DNA of 64,000 bases from assembly GCA_009760855.2 (NCBI GenBank), contig WPIO01000007.1, positions 9,243,501-9,307,500 of the forward strand, read 5' to 3'. A model generated the notes under the pieces. The model did not search any database, was not told the origin of the DNA, and saw only the letters and a program-made list of their open reading frames with translations. The number at the start of each line of letters is the position of its first letter. The first letter of the stretch is position 1. Both the position numbers and the translations under genes were made by a program. Positions 10,392-20,357 of the stretch are shown one piece after another. Origin of the DNA: Cristatella mucedo (Eukaryota > Bryozoa > Phylactolaemata > Cristatellidae).

Positions 10392-11084
10392 TTTCTATAT
10401 ATTCATTGATTACTATTTTACTTCTATTTAATACTTCTCTAACTGCTGGAACAATTCTTGCAAACCTTCCATAATCTTCTTCTTCAACAACTTGTATTTC
10501 TACTTTTTTATATAATATTTTATATCAAAACAAAAACTCTTTTATTTGAGAATCTACCATAATCAGAAATTATATCAAATTCGAAATCAAAGTATTTCTC
10601 ATCTTTCAGTAAATACATGAAAAGTGGTTCGCGAATGGGCATGTCAAAATTTTAATCTGTCTTTATTCTTACTGTACCTGCTGCAACATAATCTTTAGGT
10701 ATATCATCACAATTTCATCCAGGAACAAATATTTCAAATTCTGAATAGAAACATCTGCTAAGTTTCAAAACCTGTAATCCTAGTAGGCACTGTGCAAGAT
10801 ATTGTTTTGGTACAAAATCTTCAACTATACTACGACTACATAAACATTTTATTTCTATTAGTGTATCTTGATCAATAATTCCACCTGGAGAATAGCGATA
10901 AACTCCATCACTAGTAAATCAATCATTTGCATTTTCAATATTTCTATCTAATTTCATTTCTAAATATTTAGCAGCTATTGGTTCAAATACTTCACCAAAT
11001 AACATTTGTGGGAATCTCATCGGCTGAGAGTTAGCAATATATTTTTTTAGTTTTCTATTAGCAATTAATTCTATATCATAATCA
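10378..11084 (-). pseudogene. YqaJ-like (PD-(D/E)XK) viral nuclease/recombinase, N-terminally truncated
   Basis: The segment FGEVFEPIAAKYLEMKL (conserved Glu of the fold), then SDGVYRY (the 'SPDG'-like Asp) and LIEIKCLC (E-x-K) are the signature of YqaJ/lambda-exonuclease-type enzymes that resect double-stranded ends during replication or recombination. The C-terminal helix region (RIVPAVREVLNRS) is also typical. Damage includes in-frame TGA after NAND, further TGA and TAA codons at about 10720 and 10655, and a frameshift near 10520. The 5' end is cut at 11084 by a LINE-B fragment and the N-terminus is missing. The last codons overlap the promoter motif of fibre D. Confidence 0.7.
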
Positions 11085-11262
11085 ACTGCTCTCCTAACTC
11101 TGCTATGCTTCCCATTTTCTCTTTGTTGCGTGAGACGAAGTCTGTTGGCTACCGAATGCATACCGAAAGCCGCTTAGGCTGTGAGTGCGCTATACAAAAC
11201 TCTCCTGCGTAACACCCACATGGTCTGTATGACTTTGTGGAGTTACTGACGGAGATACATAC
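11085..11262 (+). mobile_element. LINE-B 3' end inserted in the Polinton
   Basis: This 178-bp block matches host LINE-B 3' ends (for example 32470..32655 and 60045..60225), including the block with GAAAGCCGCTTAGGCTGTGAG and the final GGAGATACAT. It separates the truncated nuclease from the truncated capsid candidate. Neither gene resumes on the other side, so the insertion or a later rearrangement removed element DNA. Confidence 0.9.
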
Positions 11263-11698
11263 ACACCCTCTTTCAATGGAAGGCTTTCAATTTCTTCAAT
11301 ACCAATCCCAATTCTCATACTGTTGAATAACCAAGCACCAGCATTGCTAACTAGTCCAGCAGCAAGTGTTCTTTTAGGAGCAGTTAAAGGCCTATTAGCT
11401 GCATCAGCACCAGTATTAGGTACATGTATTTGTCCTTCAAGTAGAAGATATCCATCAGATAGAACGTAACACGTTTGTTGTTCACCAGGAACAATGAAAG
11501 AAATTAGTTTTTAAACACTATAAATTTCATTTCCATTAGTTTGATATAACTCTCTAAATTGATATTCTTTAAGTTTGTAATAAGGAAACTCGGGATCTCC
11601 AAGTTTGAGTATACTATCGATTGGTGCACTTGCCAATTCTTCTCTATATACTAATTAAAAAATTATTTCCTAGTTTGAATATATAAACCAGCTCCCAT
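11263..11698 (-). pseudogene. Probable major capsid protein, N-terminal remnant
   Basis: The gene starts MGAGLYIQTRK at 11698, is frameshifted almost immediately, and then reads through a segment with FIVPGEQQTCYVLSDGYLLL and NAGAWLFNSMRIGIG. A first jelly roll that has a stretch like the latter (Asn-x-x-x-x-x-Phe followed by beta strand and Gly) is what double-jelly-roll capsid proteins of this group show. There is one in-frame TAA near 11515. Only about 140 codons remain; family members are several times longer, and the 3' part is absent beyond the LINE insertion. The capsid assignment is inference from position and weak motif likeness. Confidence 0.42.
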
Positions 11699-11747
11699 TT
11701 TTTCCTCATATTTCCACCATAACCATAAGCTATTTGAATTACTTTTG

Positions 11748-12236
11748 CTATTCTTTATATGCTTTAGGATCATTATCTTCAAGAGTCTCTGAGTAATCTT
11801 CTACTTCTTCCTCTTCTATTTTTGGTTTTCTACCTTTTTTAGATTTTTTCTAAGTAACCTGTTCAAGCAAAACTTTTTTTAGTTGAAGATTCATCTCTTT
11901 CATCTTTCTATCATAATCTTCATCCTTTCTTTTTCTTTCAAGCTCATATTCAAGTTCTTTCTTTCTTCTATCTTCTTCAAGTTTATCATCCATTTCTCTT
12001 CTTTTATTAGCATATTCTTGATCTATCTTTTCTTTCCTTGATTGTAGTTCAGTGAGTTTTCTTGCCTGATGCATTTCAATACCTTTGTTGGCAATTTTCA
12101 ATCCTGCATCAACAGCAGTACCCGCAGTACCTAAAACTTTATTAAATATATCAAGAGCATTGTCAAATTTTACTCCAGATCCGCGATATTTACCTCCAGG
12201 TATTTTATCATGACCAATTCTTGCATAGCTACCCAT
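11748..12236 (-). pseudogene. Coiled-coil protein, unknown, one in-frame TAG
   Basis: The start at 12236 follows ATATAGAGCA. The first 60 residues include a Gly/Ala-rich hydrophobic helix (ALDIFNKVLGTAGTAVDAGL), followed by a long, highly charged coiled coil (repeating K/E/R/D to residue 125). An in-frame TAG at 11850..11852 interrupts it. The same frame then gives a basic stretch KKSKKGRKPK and an acidic tail to TAG at 11748. An amphipathic N-terminal helix plus coiled coil and basic patch would fit an internal virion or pVI-like protein, but I do not recognise a family. It lies just upstream of the capsid candidate and just downstream of a penton candidate. Confidence 0.6.
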
Positions 12237-12245
12237 TGCTCTATA

Positions 12246-13148
12246 TTACTTTGAAATTTCTATTGTTGCAACTACATCTGTAATTATATATACAGGATTT
12301 CCACTTTGATCTGTTAAACTTATCTTAAAACTACTTATTGCATCTATATCACCACGTGTTGGTAAATACAATACATTATGAATGTGTAAATCAACTTTAT
12401 CTCCAGGGTTAATATCATCGATATCTATAAAATATAAGGAAGTGCCCTGATCTAAAAATCCTTTTCTTTTTTCTTCATAATTCTTAAGAGGATCAACTAA
12501 ATCGCAATCGACACTTATCCACCTTATTCCTTTATTATCTGGTAATAACATTTCATTCCAAGCTTTAAAGATACCAGAAAAATACATTGCTTTTTCTATT
12601 GCTTCATATGGTGTTCCACCTACAAGAGAACTATCAAATGTTCCTTGTTGATTTGAGTTAAAACCAAGAGTATCACCGATTGAATTTACAGCAACATTTG
12701 AATTACTTCCAAGTAGAACAACATAATCACCAACTACTTGCATTAATATTATATCATCTGTATCAACACTAAATTTTATACCTGAACTAATTTTTTTAGT
12801 TGTATAATGAAAAGCACTAATTGTTGATGTTGTCGTTGATCCATTTTGAGCAACAATAGTTTTTGTTTGAGGTTCTGATAATGCTTTATTTAGAGCAGCA
12901 GTTATTTTATTTGAGTCATAATAACCAGGAGCAATTTTAATATATGCAGTACTTATATCAGTCATAGACTACTTAAACCAAAGTTTATCATTTACATCTT
13001 TAACAAAATTTGATATTACTTTATTAGTATAAGTGAACTCTAATCTTCGTAATCCAATTTTATTGTAACCCGAATCAGACCCCAGCATCAGCGGTGGATA
13101 TAATGTTTTTGACGCTGGACTACTTGTTCCAGTTAATCTTATTGACAT
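12246..13148 (-). pseudogene. Minor capsid/penton-like protein 1, one in-frame TAG
   Basis: The true start appears to be ATG 13148, directly after AATATAGAAA. The frame meets TAG near 12972 and continues in the same frame to TAA at 12246 (300 codons). Past the stop, residues APGYYDSNKITAALNKAL resemble the 'G-x-Y-x-x-x-x-L-x-x-x-L-N' strand-helix region found in minor capsid proteins of Polintons and large DNA viruses. A later SIGDTLGF matches the common '-LGF' motif. The beta-rich C-terminus ends in SFKISLTDQSGNPV, a pattern shared with the next gene. I infer a jelly-roll virion component; penton versus other minor capsid cannot be decided. Confidence 0.55.
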
Positions 13149-13162
13149 TTTCTATATTAAAC

Positions 13163-14023
13163 TTAAAGAATTTCTATAGCAACAGTAATATTTTGAGAAT
13201 TAAAGTCTAATAGATTTTGGTTTTGATCTGTAATAGCAATTACTATATCAGAGATAGAATCACTAGCAACATTATGATACTCAATAGTTTTTGGTTCATA
13301 AATCATTAAGTTCCATGGATAAGCATCATACGGAAAACTAGCCAATACTTGTGATTCAGCTCAATTTATAAAACTAGTTCCACTTGCAACCATATTATAA
13401 TTTACAACTACAAAATCAATATTAGTTACAAATACTTCTTTTTCTGAAATAACTTTTGTGTTAGGTGCACAAACAACAGGTGTAATATCAGGATACATCT
13501 TAGCAAAGTCAGTAGCAGAAAGTATAGTATTAGCAGCAGCGGTAAACCCTAACATAGTAGAAAGAGTAGATTTACTTGCAAGGAATGTCCATCCAATAGG
13601 TAATATAATCCATGAGTTTGAAGTTGCAGTATCAAGACCTAGTTGAAACTTGTCCGTTGTTGCTCCAGATTGTGTAATTGAATTATTAATTGTATCTGCA
13701 ATTTCAACATTTATATCATCAGTTGTACCACCATATATTCTAGGTCTTAATGTTATAGTTTGTTCTGATCCACCAGTAACTCTATAAACAAAAGTATTAT
13801 TAGTTTCAGTTACATTTCTAATAGAGTTAGCTGAAGCGAATTTCTTAAAACAGATCTTAAAGTTTTTACCTCTTAGTAATATTGCTGTATTAACCTTAGC
13901 TCTTATTGGATTAGTATTTCCAGTTATATTGAAAACATACCCTTTTTTACTTGCTTGACTAGGTTTTCTAATACTTTCAAGACTCTTTAATATTTCACTA
14001 GCAATTTTTACCAAGTCACTCAT
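13163..14023 (-). pseudogene. Minor capsid/penton-like protein 2, one in-frame TGA
   Basis: ATG 14023 follows a strong TATATAGAA motif. The frame runs 220 codons to TGA at 13361..13363, then continues in the same frame for 65 more codons to TAA at 13163 (287 codons with stops). STLSTMLGF carries the '-LGF' signature. The last part has VLASFPYDAYPWNLMIYEP and IAITDQNQNLLDF, a pattern typical of penton or minor capsid proteins in Polinton-like viruses and relatives (SFP...P-G-x-x, then ITDQ-x-x-x-x-DF). The shared C-terminal pattern with 12246..13148 suggests the two are distant paralogues. It sits in the structural gene block ahead of the ATPase pair. Confidence 0.6.
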
Positions 14024-14048
14024 TTCTATATATTATATAAAAGATTGT

Positions 14049-15053
14049 TTATCTTTGCAACATATTTTTTTGAGCTTTTCGAGATGTAGCAAGATAATCA
14101 ACAGCAGCACTGATTGAACTTATTACACCTCTATTTCCAGCAGCAAGCTCACTTAACCATAAATCGAGTTTATCAAGTACTTCTTTTTCACTTTTTACAA
14201 ACAATGGAACAATCTCTATCCCTTTACCTGTATAATTAAGATAACTATAAATTAAATTTTCTACAGGTTTTCTTGAATCCAAAGCTCTCAATTGTGAAAG
14301 TAGAAATACAGCATCTGAATCAAATGACTTTTTATCTAATACTCTCATACTTTCTTTAGCACTTCTTACACTATTAGATACTGATCCTTTAGCTTTTATT
14401 TTATCAAGAAGATATTGTTTCTTTTCTTTTAGAGCATCGGTTTCAGATTCAGGTTCTTGAACAACAGGTTCTTGAACAACAGGTTCAGATTGAATAATAG
14501 GTTCTTGAACAACTGTTGCTTTTTTAACTCTCTCCCTAGGTCTCTTACCAGTTAAAGGATTAACATTAAGATGCTCTGCAATTCCTTTTTGAAGTGAACC
14601 AATTGCTTCTCTTACCTCTGGATTAGCAGAATATGTCTTAGCTTGATTTGCAATAGTTACCGCTTTTTTAGGTTTTCCTTCAGCAATAGCTTCAAATTCT
14701 TTTTTTACTATATTAGAAATATCTACAGGTGCTTTATACTCTAACAATCTTTTTGCTTCTTCTTTTTGTTCCATTTGAACTGCAAGTGATAGTCTAACTC
14801 TTTTTAATTTATCCATAACAATATTACCAGAGTTATCAGTTGATTTCTCTAATGCACGTTCATTTAGTTCGTGCTCAACTCTATCTCTTGCTTGTATCTC
14901 TGCTTCAATTCTTTGTATCTCTTGAGCATTATCAAGTATACCAGCAACACGTAAACTTTCTAAATTAGTAAGTTTATTCTCTAAATCTATTGCTTCTTGA
15001 ACAATTCCTTTGTATGGTCTGTTTTTACTTGCGAATATTTTACCATTTATCAT
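14049..15053 (-). CDS. Polinton coiled-coil protein, unknown, intact
   Basis: This is an open frame of 334 codons starting at ATG 15053, whose start overlaps the ATPase stop (ATGA), and which is preceded by ATATAGGAGAAA. Residues about 20-110 and 210-270 are strongly helical and charged. Near residues 190-210 there is a short repeat of the unit VVQEP (three to four copies), probably a flexible linker. The C-terminal 60 residues are mildly hydrophobic with Gly and Ala. I do not recognise a family. Translational coupling to the ATPase and the position among capsid genes suggest a virion-assembly or core protein. It is one of few long frames in the element with no stop or frameshift. Confidence 0.7.
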   Translation of the reverse strand: MINGKIFASKNRPYKGIVQEAIDLENKLTNLESLRVAGILDNAQEIQRIEAEIQARDRVEHELNERALEKSTDNSGNIVMDKLKRVRLSLAVQMEQKEEAKRLLEYKAPVDISNIVKKEFEAIAEGKPKKAVTIANQAKTYSANPEVREAIGSLQKGIAEHLNVNPLTGKRPRERVKKATVVQEPIIQSEPVVQEPVVQEPESETDALKEKKQYLLDKIKAKGSVSNSVRSAKESMRVLDKKSFDSDAVFLLSQLRALDSRKPVENLIYSYLNYTGKGIEIVPLFVKSEKEVLDKLDLWLSELAAGNRGVISSISAAVDYLATSRKAQKNMLQR

Positions 15054-15733
15054 TTTCTCCTATATTCAATTAAAATAGTTATTAATTGTTTACCTGTACT
15101 ATCTACAGACCAAAATCTTCCTTCTGATTCTGTTTTAGTTAGATCAATAACACAAAAACTAAATCTATTTCTAGTGCAAGAATTAACCCATTCTTTAAAC
15201 ATTTTCTTATCTATATCACCAACATATGAATCACGAATGTATTCTATATCAGTATTATTTTGTTTAAAGATTATAATCATATTTATATTGTTTCTTATTT
15301 CTCTTCTAGGAATATTGGTAAATCCTTGAGCAAGATAAAATATATTTAATCCTTTATGTCTACCTCTAGTAAAATAATCTAATATCTTTGATTGATCTTC
15401 TGTCATTAAATCATCTAATACAGCAACATTCTTACAATTCCTGTATGAATCAACTTCTGGCATATTATCAATTCCATTAAACCAAACATAAGCAGGTTTA
15501 TCTTTAGTCATTGACATAAGACCACGATATAACTTTTGATCCAAACTTGAAGCAATGATTGTATATGTATCATAATTGAGCATACCATAAAATATCCAAT
15601 TCATTACTAAATGTGATTTACCCGTTCCACTTGGTCCAAGCACTAATGCTCTATTAGGAACTTTAGGTAATGGTTCTTTATGTCCAGTATCTATATCTTG
15701 TCCAAAATTGAAAGCTCTAACGTGCAAAGACAT
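15050..15733 (-). CDS. FtsK/A32-type genome-packaging ATPase
   Basis: This P-loop ATPase is expected to drive viral DNA into preformed capsids. The Walker A motif is VLGPSGTGKSHLV (about residues 30-42) and the Walker B is NVAVLDDLM (about residue 100), followed by a Q-containing FYLAQGF sensor-like strand and a conserved RREIRNNI segment, as in A32-like ATPases. The length of 227 residues fits the Polinton/adenovirus-like family. I take ATG 15733 as the start because TATAGAAAAA lies directly in front of it; the longer upstream frame runs through that motif. The frame is intact. It is divergent to the protease gene across a 21-bp shared promoter and overlaps the next gene by ATGA. Confidence 0.93.
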   Translation of the reverse strand: MSLHVRAFNFGQDIDTGHKEPLPKVPNRALVLGPSGTGKSHLVMNWIFYGMLNYDTYTIIASSLDQKLYRGLMSMTKDKPAYVWFNGIDNMPEVDSYRNCKNVAVLDDLMTEDQSKILDYFTRGRHKGLNIFYLAQGFTNIPRREIRNNINMIIIFKQNNTDIEYIRDSYVGDIDKKMFKEWVNSCTRNRFSFCVIDLTKTESEGRFWSVDSTGKQLITILIEYRRK

Positions 15734-15754
15734 TTTTTCTATATTATAATAGAT
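15734..15754. promoter_or_regulatory. Divergent promoter between ATPase and protease
   Basis: Only 21 bases separate the two start codons. TTCTATATTATAATAGAT contains the TATAGAAA motif for the minus strand and TAATAGAT for the plus strand. Confidence 0.65.
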
Positions 15755-16442
15755 ATGGAAATATATTGTTTGAAGTGTAAAAAACAAACTGATACAATCT
15801 ATGAAGAGTATGTAGAAGTAGATAGTACGAAGGGAATGAGAGGAATGTTGAAATTAATTTGTACTATTTGTGATAGTAAGAAGTCAAAGTTTGTTAAATT
15901 AAGATCTGGAACAGGTATAGAACAAGCAAGTAAAGTTGGTAGAGGTAGAGAACCAACAAGTAAAGTTGGTACAGGTAGAAAACAGGTAAGTAGAGGAGAA
16001 GGATTTGATATGAAACAAATGATGTCAGAGATTAAAAAAGCTATCGAGCAATTAAAAAAAAGTAAAATCAATACCTTTAACAGATATAGAAATAAATAAT
16101 TATATAAAAGAATTAGATATAAAAAACTTTAGAGGTGTCTTTGCAAGAGATGAACTAACAAAGCCGTTAAGAGATGAATATCTTATTTGTAATACTGGTG
16201 ATTCACAAAAAGCAATATATCACTGGGTAGCACTAAAAAAAGAAGGAAAACAATGTTTTTACTTTGATTTATTTGGTGCTCCGTCAATGCCTGAAGTATT
16301 AAAATATTTTGGTGTTATACGAACATTTCAGACATTTAAGCTACAATAATACAGTCAAACAGATTGTGGAAGAAAGTGTCTAATCGTCTTACAACTAATG
16401 CAAGAATCGGATTTTGGATCGACAATGAAATTATTAATTTAA
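15755..16442 (+). pseudogene. Adenain-like cysteine protease with N-terminal zinc ribbon, broken
   Basis: The N-terminal part (15755..16050) has MEIYCLKCKK and LICTICDSKK, a four-cysteine zinc ribbon, then a Gly/Arg/Lys-rich linker with a repeated SKVG unit. A frameshift in an eight-A run near 16050 leads into the protease: IYHWVAL (catalytic His), CFYFDLFG (Asp), and TDCGRKCL (catalytic Cys). This His-Asp-Cys order is that of adenovirus-type maturation proteases, which cut capsid and core precursors. An in-frame TAA at 16347..16349 lies just before the Cys motif. Whether the zinc ribbon and protease were one protein or two overlapping genes is not certain; no separate start motif is visible before the protease. 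Confidence 0.75.
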
Positions 16443-16472
16443 TTAAAAACATTTTCTTTTCCTTGTATAATA

Positions 16473-16970
16473 ATGGAAAAAGTAGTACTTGAAAATGCCT
16501 CTGTTGTAATTCCTAAAGGAAAACCAGCTCGTGTTCATATTGAAGAGAAAATGAGCGGAGATTCTAAACCTTACTTCAATGCATGGATTTATATCACTGA
16601 AGATATGAGGTCTGTTCTAGAAGATATTGCTAATAGAGCAAGTATGAAGCTTGAGTACAGTGGATATGATATGAGTGCTGGTGCAACTATTGGTATAAGA
16701 ATTGCATTTGGTATTAAACCAAGTATATTCTTTGATCAAAAGAACAAACAAATAAAGTTCGGTTGTGTTGCTGAAATAATTCAAAAATTTGGTAATGACT
16801 TTGCTGTTACAGATATTCTAGATGGTGGTTATGTAACTAAAGATTCTAATAATTCAGAAGAAAGACTTAATATTAGATTGAAGATTTAACAAGTTAAAGT
16901 TTATCCTGTAGATGCAAAACAAGAAAAATTTAATCCTGCTGATTATCAGATACTAACAAAACACATGTAA
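16473..16970 (+). pseudogene. Polinton protein, unknown, one in-frame TAA
   Basis: It opens at ATG 16473 after TTGTATAATA and runs 138 codons to TAA 16887..16889, then continues in frame for 26 more codons to TAA 16968..16970. Whether the first TAA is the natural end cannot be settled; the coding-like continuation suggests it is a mutation. The sequence is beta-rich with VVIPKGKPARVHIEE near the start and a GATIGIRIAFGIKP segment in the middle. There is no signal peptide or membrane helix. I do not recognise the family. It lies between the protease and the convergent PLA2 gene. Confidence 0.55.
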
Positions 16971-16988
16971 AATAAAAAAAAATTAGAT

Positions 16989-17765
16989 TTAGATCTTTCT
17001 TTTACTTATAGATAACATCTTATCAACAAGAGTCTTTGCATAATTAGTTATTTTACTTATACTTGATGGATTTGATACTTCGTCTTTTAAGAATTCCATT
17101 GCAAATGAATTGTCTAGTAAACCACTACTAATATTAAGACCAAGACCTAAACGACTCTTTGCTGACATGATCGCTGCATCCATTTTTGCATCATTATGAG
17201 CATAAGCCGGCTGACGCGGATCAAGAGAAATACGAGGTGCTGATTCTGCTAAAACCATATCAGATAAATTTCTTATTTCTGTTCGTTTTGGTTTAGACAT
17301 TGAACTTGTCTCAGTGTAATCATGATCATGAATAAGTGCACGCGCATCCAAATCATTTACACCAGTTTATCCTTGATCCATACGTTTTCCAAACTAGGTG
17401 CCTGGGCCCACAAAACTATAAGCACCTGTATTGTTGAAGGAACCATTTGGTACATTTTCTGATTGAACACCTTTTGGCAATTTCAAATGAAATTCTCCAC
17501 CACCAGATAACTTATTTATAATATCCACGATTCCTGAACGTTGTCTTCTATTTACTTTTAATAGTTTCAAAGAGAGATTCAATTGTGATCCAATTTCTTT
17601 TGATCTACTCTTTTCTATTCTTGCTAGTTGAGTATTAGTGAGAAGAATGGGAATACTACCTGCCAAATCTGAATGCTTAAGTCTGATTGAGATAGGTTCT
17701 TTTGAACTATGTATTTGTTTCACTTGATGATTGGATAGAGTTAATTTAGTTTCATGATAACTCAT
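16989..17765 (-). pseudogene. Virion phospholipase A2-domain protein, two in-frame stops
   Basis: The start at 17765 follows TATATATAGAA. After about 115 residues, which include a Gly-rich LSGGGEFHLKLPKG stretch, comes a PLA2 domain of the parvovirus VP1 type: FVGPGT (Ca-binding loop) and then VNDLDARALIHDHDY, containing the His-Asp catalytic dyad. In parvoviruses such a domain opens endosomal membranes during entry, and PLA2 domains have also been noted in adintovirus-type elements. TAG (17394..17396) and TAA (17367..17369) interrupt the frame inside the domain, with no frameshift. The total is 259 codons to TAA 16989. The C-terminal half is helical and Ser/Lys-rich. Confidence 0.8.
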
Positions 17766-17814
17766 TTCTATATATAATAAAATATTCTAAACAGATAAAA
17801 AACAACATATAGAA
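17766..17814. promoter_or_regulatory. Divergent promoter between PLA2 and HNH-AP2 genes
   Basis: Within 49 bases the minus strand has TATATATAGAA before the PLA2 start and the plus strand has CATATAGAA before the HNH-AP2 start, both directly adjacent to ATG. Confidence 0.7.
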
Positions 17815-18373
17815 ATGAATCAAGATAAAATTGATGCACTTAGAGAACGTGTCAATGAGTTGTTGGATTACAATCCATATTCAAGAGTATTCTGATGGAG
17901 AGTTGATAGAGGAGGGAAAGCAAATGCTGGAAGTATTGCTGGAACAATTGATAACACTACTGGATATAGAAAAATAGCAATAGATGAAAAAATATATTAT
18001 TCTCATAGATTGGCATTTTTAATAGTAACAGGTAAAATGCCTTTACATGAAATAGATTGATAACGATAAACTAAATAATAGTTTTAATAATTTATGTGAA
18101 GCAACATCATCTGAAAATAATAGAAATAAACCAAAACGAAAAGATTTATCATCTCATTTTATTGGTGTTTGCTTTGATAAAAGAGCAAACAAATATAAGG
18201 CTTATATTAGAATAGATAGACATTTATATCATTTGGGTTATTTTTGCAATGAAGAAGATGCAGCAACAGCTCATGATATGGAAGCAATTCGTTTACACTT
18301 ACAATTTGCACAATTAAATTTCACTTATTGTCTTACAGAAGATAACAAACTTGTTCGTTACACTGACTTATAA
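17815..18373 (+). pseudogene. HNH-AP2 endonuclease, one TGA and one frameshift
   Basis: ATG 17815 follows CATATAGAA. The first half fits an HNH homing-type endonuclease N-terminus (WRVDRGGKANAGSIAGTID, then YYSHRLAFLIVTGKMP). The frame has TGA near 17893 and is shifted at about 18057, exactly where the HNH histidine region (EID...) should be, so the active site is disrupted. After the shift it reads NNLCEATSSENN and then an AP2 DNA-binding domain (HFIGVCFDKRANKYKAYIRI ... HLGYFCNEEDAATAHD). HNH-AP2 proteins are usually selfish homing enzymes in phages and protist genomes. Here it is a free-standing gene with its own viral-type start motif. Its end overlaps the convergent gene by 16 bp. Confidence 0.8.
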
Positions 18374-19478
18374 TTTTTACATCGTGTCTTCATATCAACT
18401 AGTAATTTTTTAACTTCTCGGTCTATTTCATCACTTGATTTACCTTGTGCAAACAATGTTGCATTAAGCATAGCACTCTCCGCTTTATAGTCGCATTCCT
18501 TTTTACCACCAACTTCTGTAGCTTCAAATTTTTTTATATCTCTTTTTAATTCTGGTGTGAAGCGTACTCCTCCATTTTCAACTAGTCTTCTTCCTTTTTA
18601 GTGTAGTTCAATCGATTCTTTACTTCCGAAGCTTGTACTGGTCCGCTAAGATTAATATCCCTTCCTGAGTCTATTAATTCTATCATATTATCTAAATCTT
18701 CAATAGCATTTCCTAATCGTTCTTTTTGAAGACTTAAAGCATTCATTCTTTGTTAATGTGTATCCATAGGTGGTGCTTTAGCAGTATACATAGTAGCATC
18801 AACTATTTTCTTTATTAGACTTGCAACAGCTACAGTTATCGAAACTTCTATTCCAACACCACTAATAAGACTAGCAATTAAAGTAATAATAGGTGCAATT
18901 AAAAAAGGTAAGAATCCTCCTCTAACTTCTAAGAAATTCTTTGACCAAGCTTTAGGATCTAATTGTGCAGCAGTCCAAGTTACTTCTCCAAAAATATCTT
19001 TTACCTGGATCTTTATACCAATCACTATTATCTGTTTCTGCTTCTAGTAACATATCATTTACATAACATCCTAGTCTTAATCCTTCAACCATTTTTTGCA
19101 GTCCTTCTTTTTTCTCTGTCATTGTTTTCCAAAAGACTTGTCCATACTTACCAGAACTAACATCATCTACTATTTCTTTTATAAATAAGCTTAGATAAAC
19201 TAATCCTGTTACACCAGATAGAAACCCACCTTGTACATATGCACCTGCACCAATTACTTTAAGAGACTGTAAAGCTTTAGGTACTGCTGCTGCAATCTTT
19301 TCAGAAGCAGATAATGATAATCTTGCAGCAATCTTTGGAACTACTTTTGTAATTACTTTTTCACCTACATTTGTAGCAGTTTTAACTCCATCTATTACAT
19401 CTTTAGTTTTTTTAACTCCTTTTTATCTTCTCTAACTTCTTTACCTCTTCTTGATTTTGTTTTGGATTTTTTCATCAT
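18358..19478 (-). pseudogene. Large membrane-associated Polinton protein, unknown, several breaks
   Basis: Coding sequence can be followed from ATG 19478 (or 19475) to TAA 18358 (about 373 codons) with three or so frameshifts in A-runs (near 19410, 19010 and 18600) and an in-frame TAA at 18753..18755. The N-terminus is very basic (KKSKTKSRRGKE). The middle is Ala/Gly/Val-rich and helical. A long hydrophobic segment (FLPFLIAPIITLIASLISG and following) probably inserts in membrane. The C-terminal part is charged and helical. The family is unknown to me; a basic N-terminus plus hydrophobic core would suit a virion core or membrane-active protein. It is divergent to fibre A with only 12 bases between starts. 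Confidence 0.55.
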
Positions 19479-19490
19479 ATATTGTAAGTA

Positions 19491-20355
19491 ATGGAAAAAG
19501 TTAGAAATGTTAATAGTAATATTTATGCTAATCTTGATGCAAATAATAATAGAATAACAAACATAGGTTTTCCTGTTAATAGTGGTGATGCTATAAGATT
19601 GGATTATGCTCTTAGTTCAAGTGCTGGTAACAATGTTATTAGTAATCCTTCAGGAGAAATAGCAAAAAGTATCAAGTCTAACTGATTTACTACCAAAGAG
19701 TGGAGCAGTAATGAAATCGCAATTGAATTGTAAAAATGTTGTTGGTACATCTGGTAATTCTGCTGATGGAACTGTTTACTCAGATCTAAGACCTTATAAA
19801 GTAATAAACTTTGGATTACAAACAAGTATGACGGCAGTGTTTCAAGGTAAAGCTATGGCAAGTATTGATATGGGAAATAAGAATATTATTAATGTGAAAG
19901 ATTCTGATGTAGCAACAAAACAATATGTTGATACTAATAAACAAGTATCATTTAGTTACTTAGGTGTGAATGGTACTTATCCAAATATATTATATCTTGA
20001 TATGTTAGGTTTAAATATTACTGCCAATGGAAGTACAGGTAATACATTTCAACCTCAACAACTTATACCTGGTAATATGCCTGTTGTTGCAGCTACTGGA
20101 AAAGTTGTCGCATATGCAACTAGTCTTAAAAAATTCTTTCCAGGAGTATTACCTAATTTTGGAATGATATCTAATATTATGTATGCAACTAATAAAACTA
20201 ATTCTTATGTAGAATTAACTAGTGATAACACTTATGGAGTAAGTGGTACAGTAGTTTTAATAATTAATATTGATGGAAAATGTAGATATTCTATCGATAA
20301 GCTTACAGTTGCTAGTGAAATTACTTTTATAGATTTTATTGTCAGTATTGTATAG
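19491..20355 (+). pseudogene. Fibre-like protein A, one frameshift
   Basis: The N-terminal MEKVRNVNSNIYANLDANNN and NRITNIGFPVNSGDAIRLDY form one shaft repeat, and DMGNKNIINVKDSDVATKQY a second. A frameshift near 19670 (an A5 run) separates them. The C-terminal 130 residues are beta-rich and Gly/Asn/Thr-rich with a LITNIG-free sequence, probably the receptor-binding head. The head ends at TAG 20353..20355, which lies inside the TATAGAAA motif of the next gene. Expected role: attachment fibre. It is the first of three fibre genes in tandem. Confidence 0.75.
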
Positions 20356-20357
20356 AA

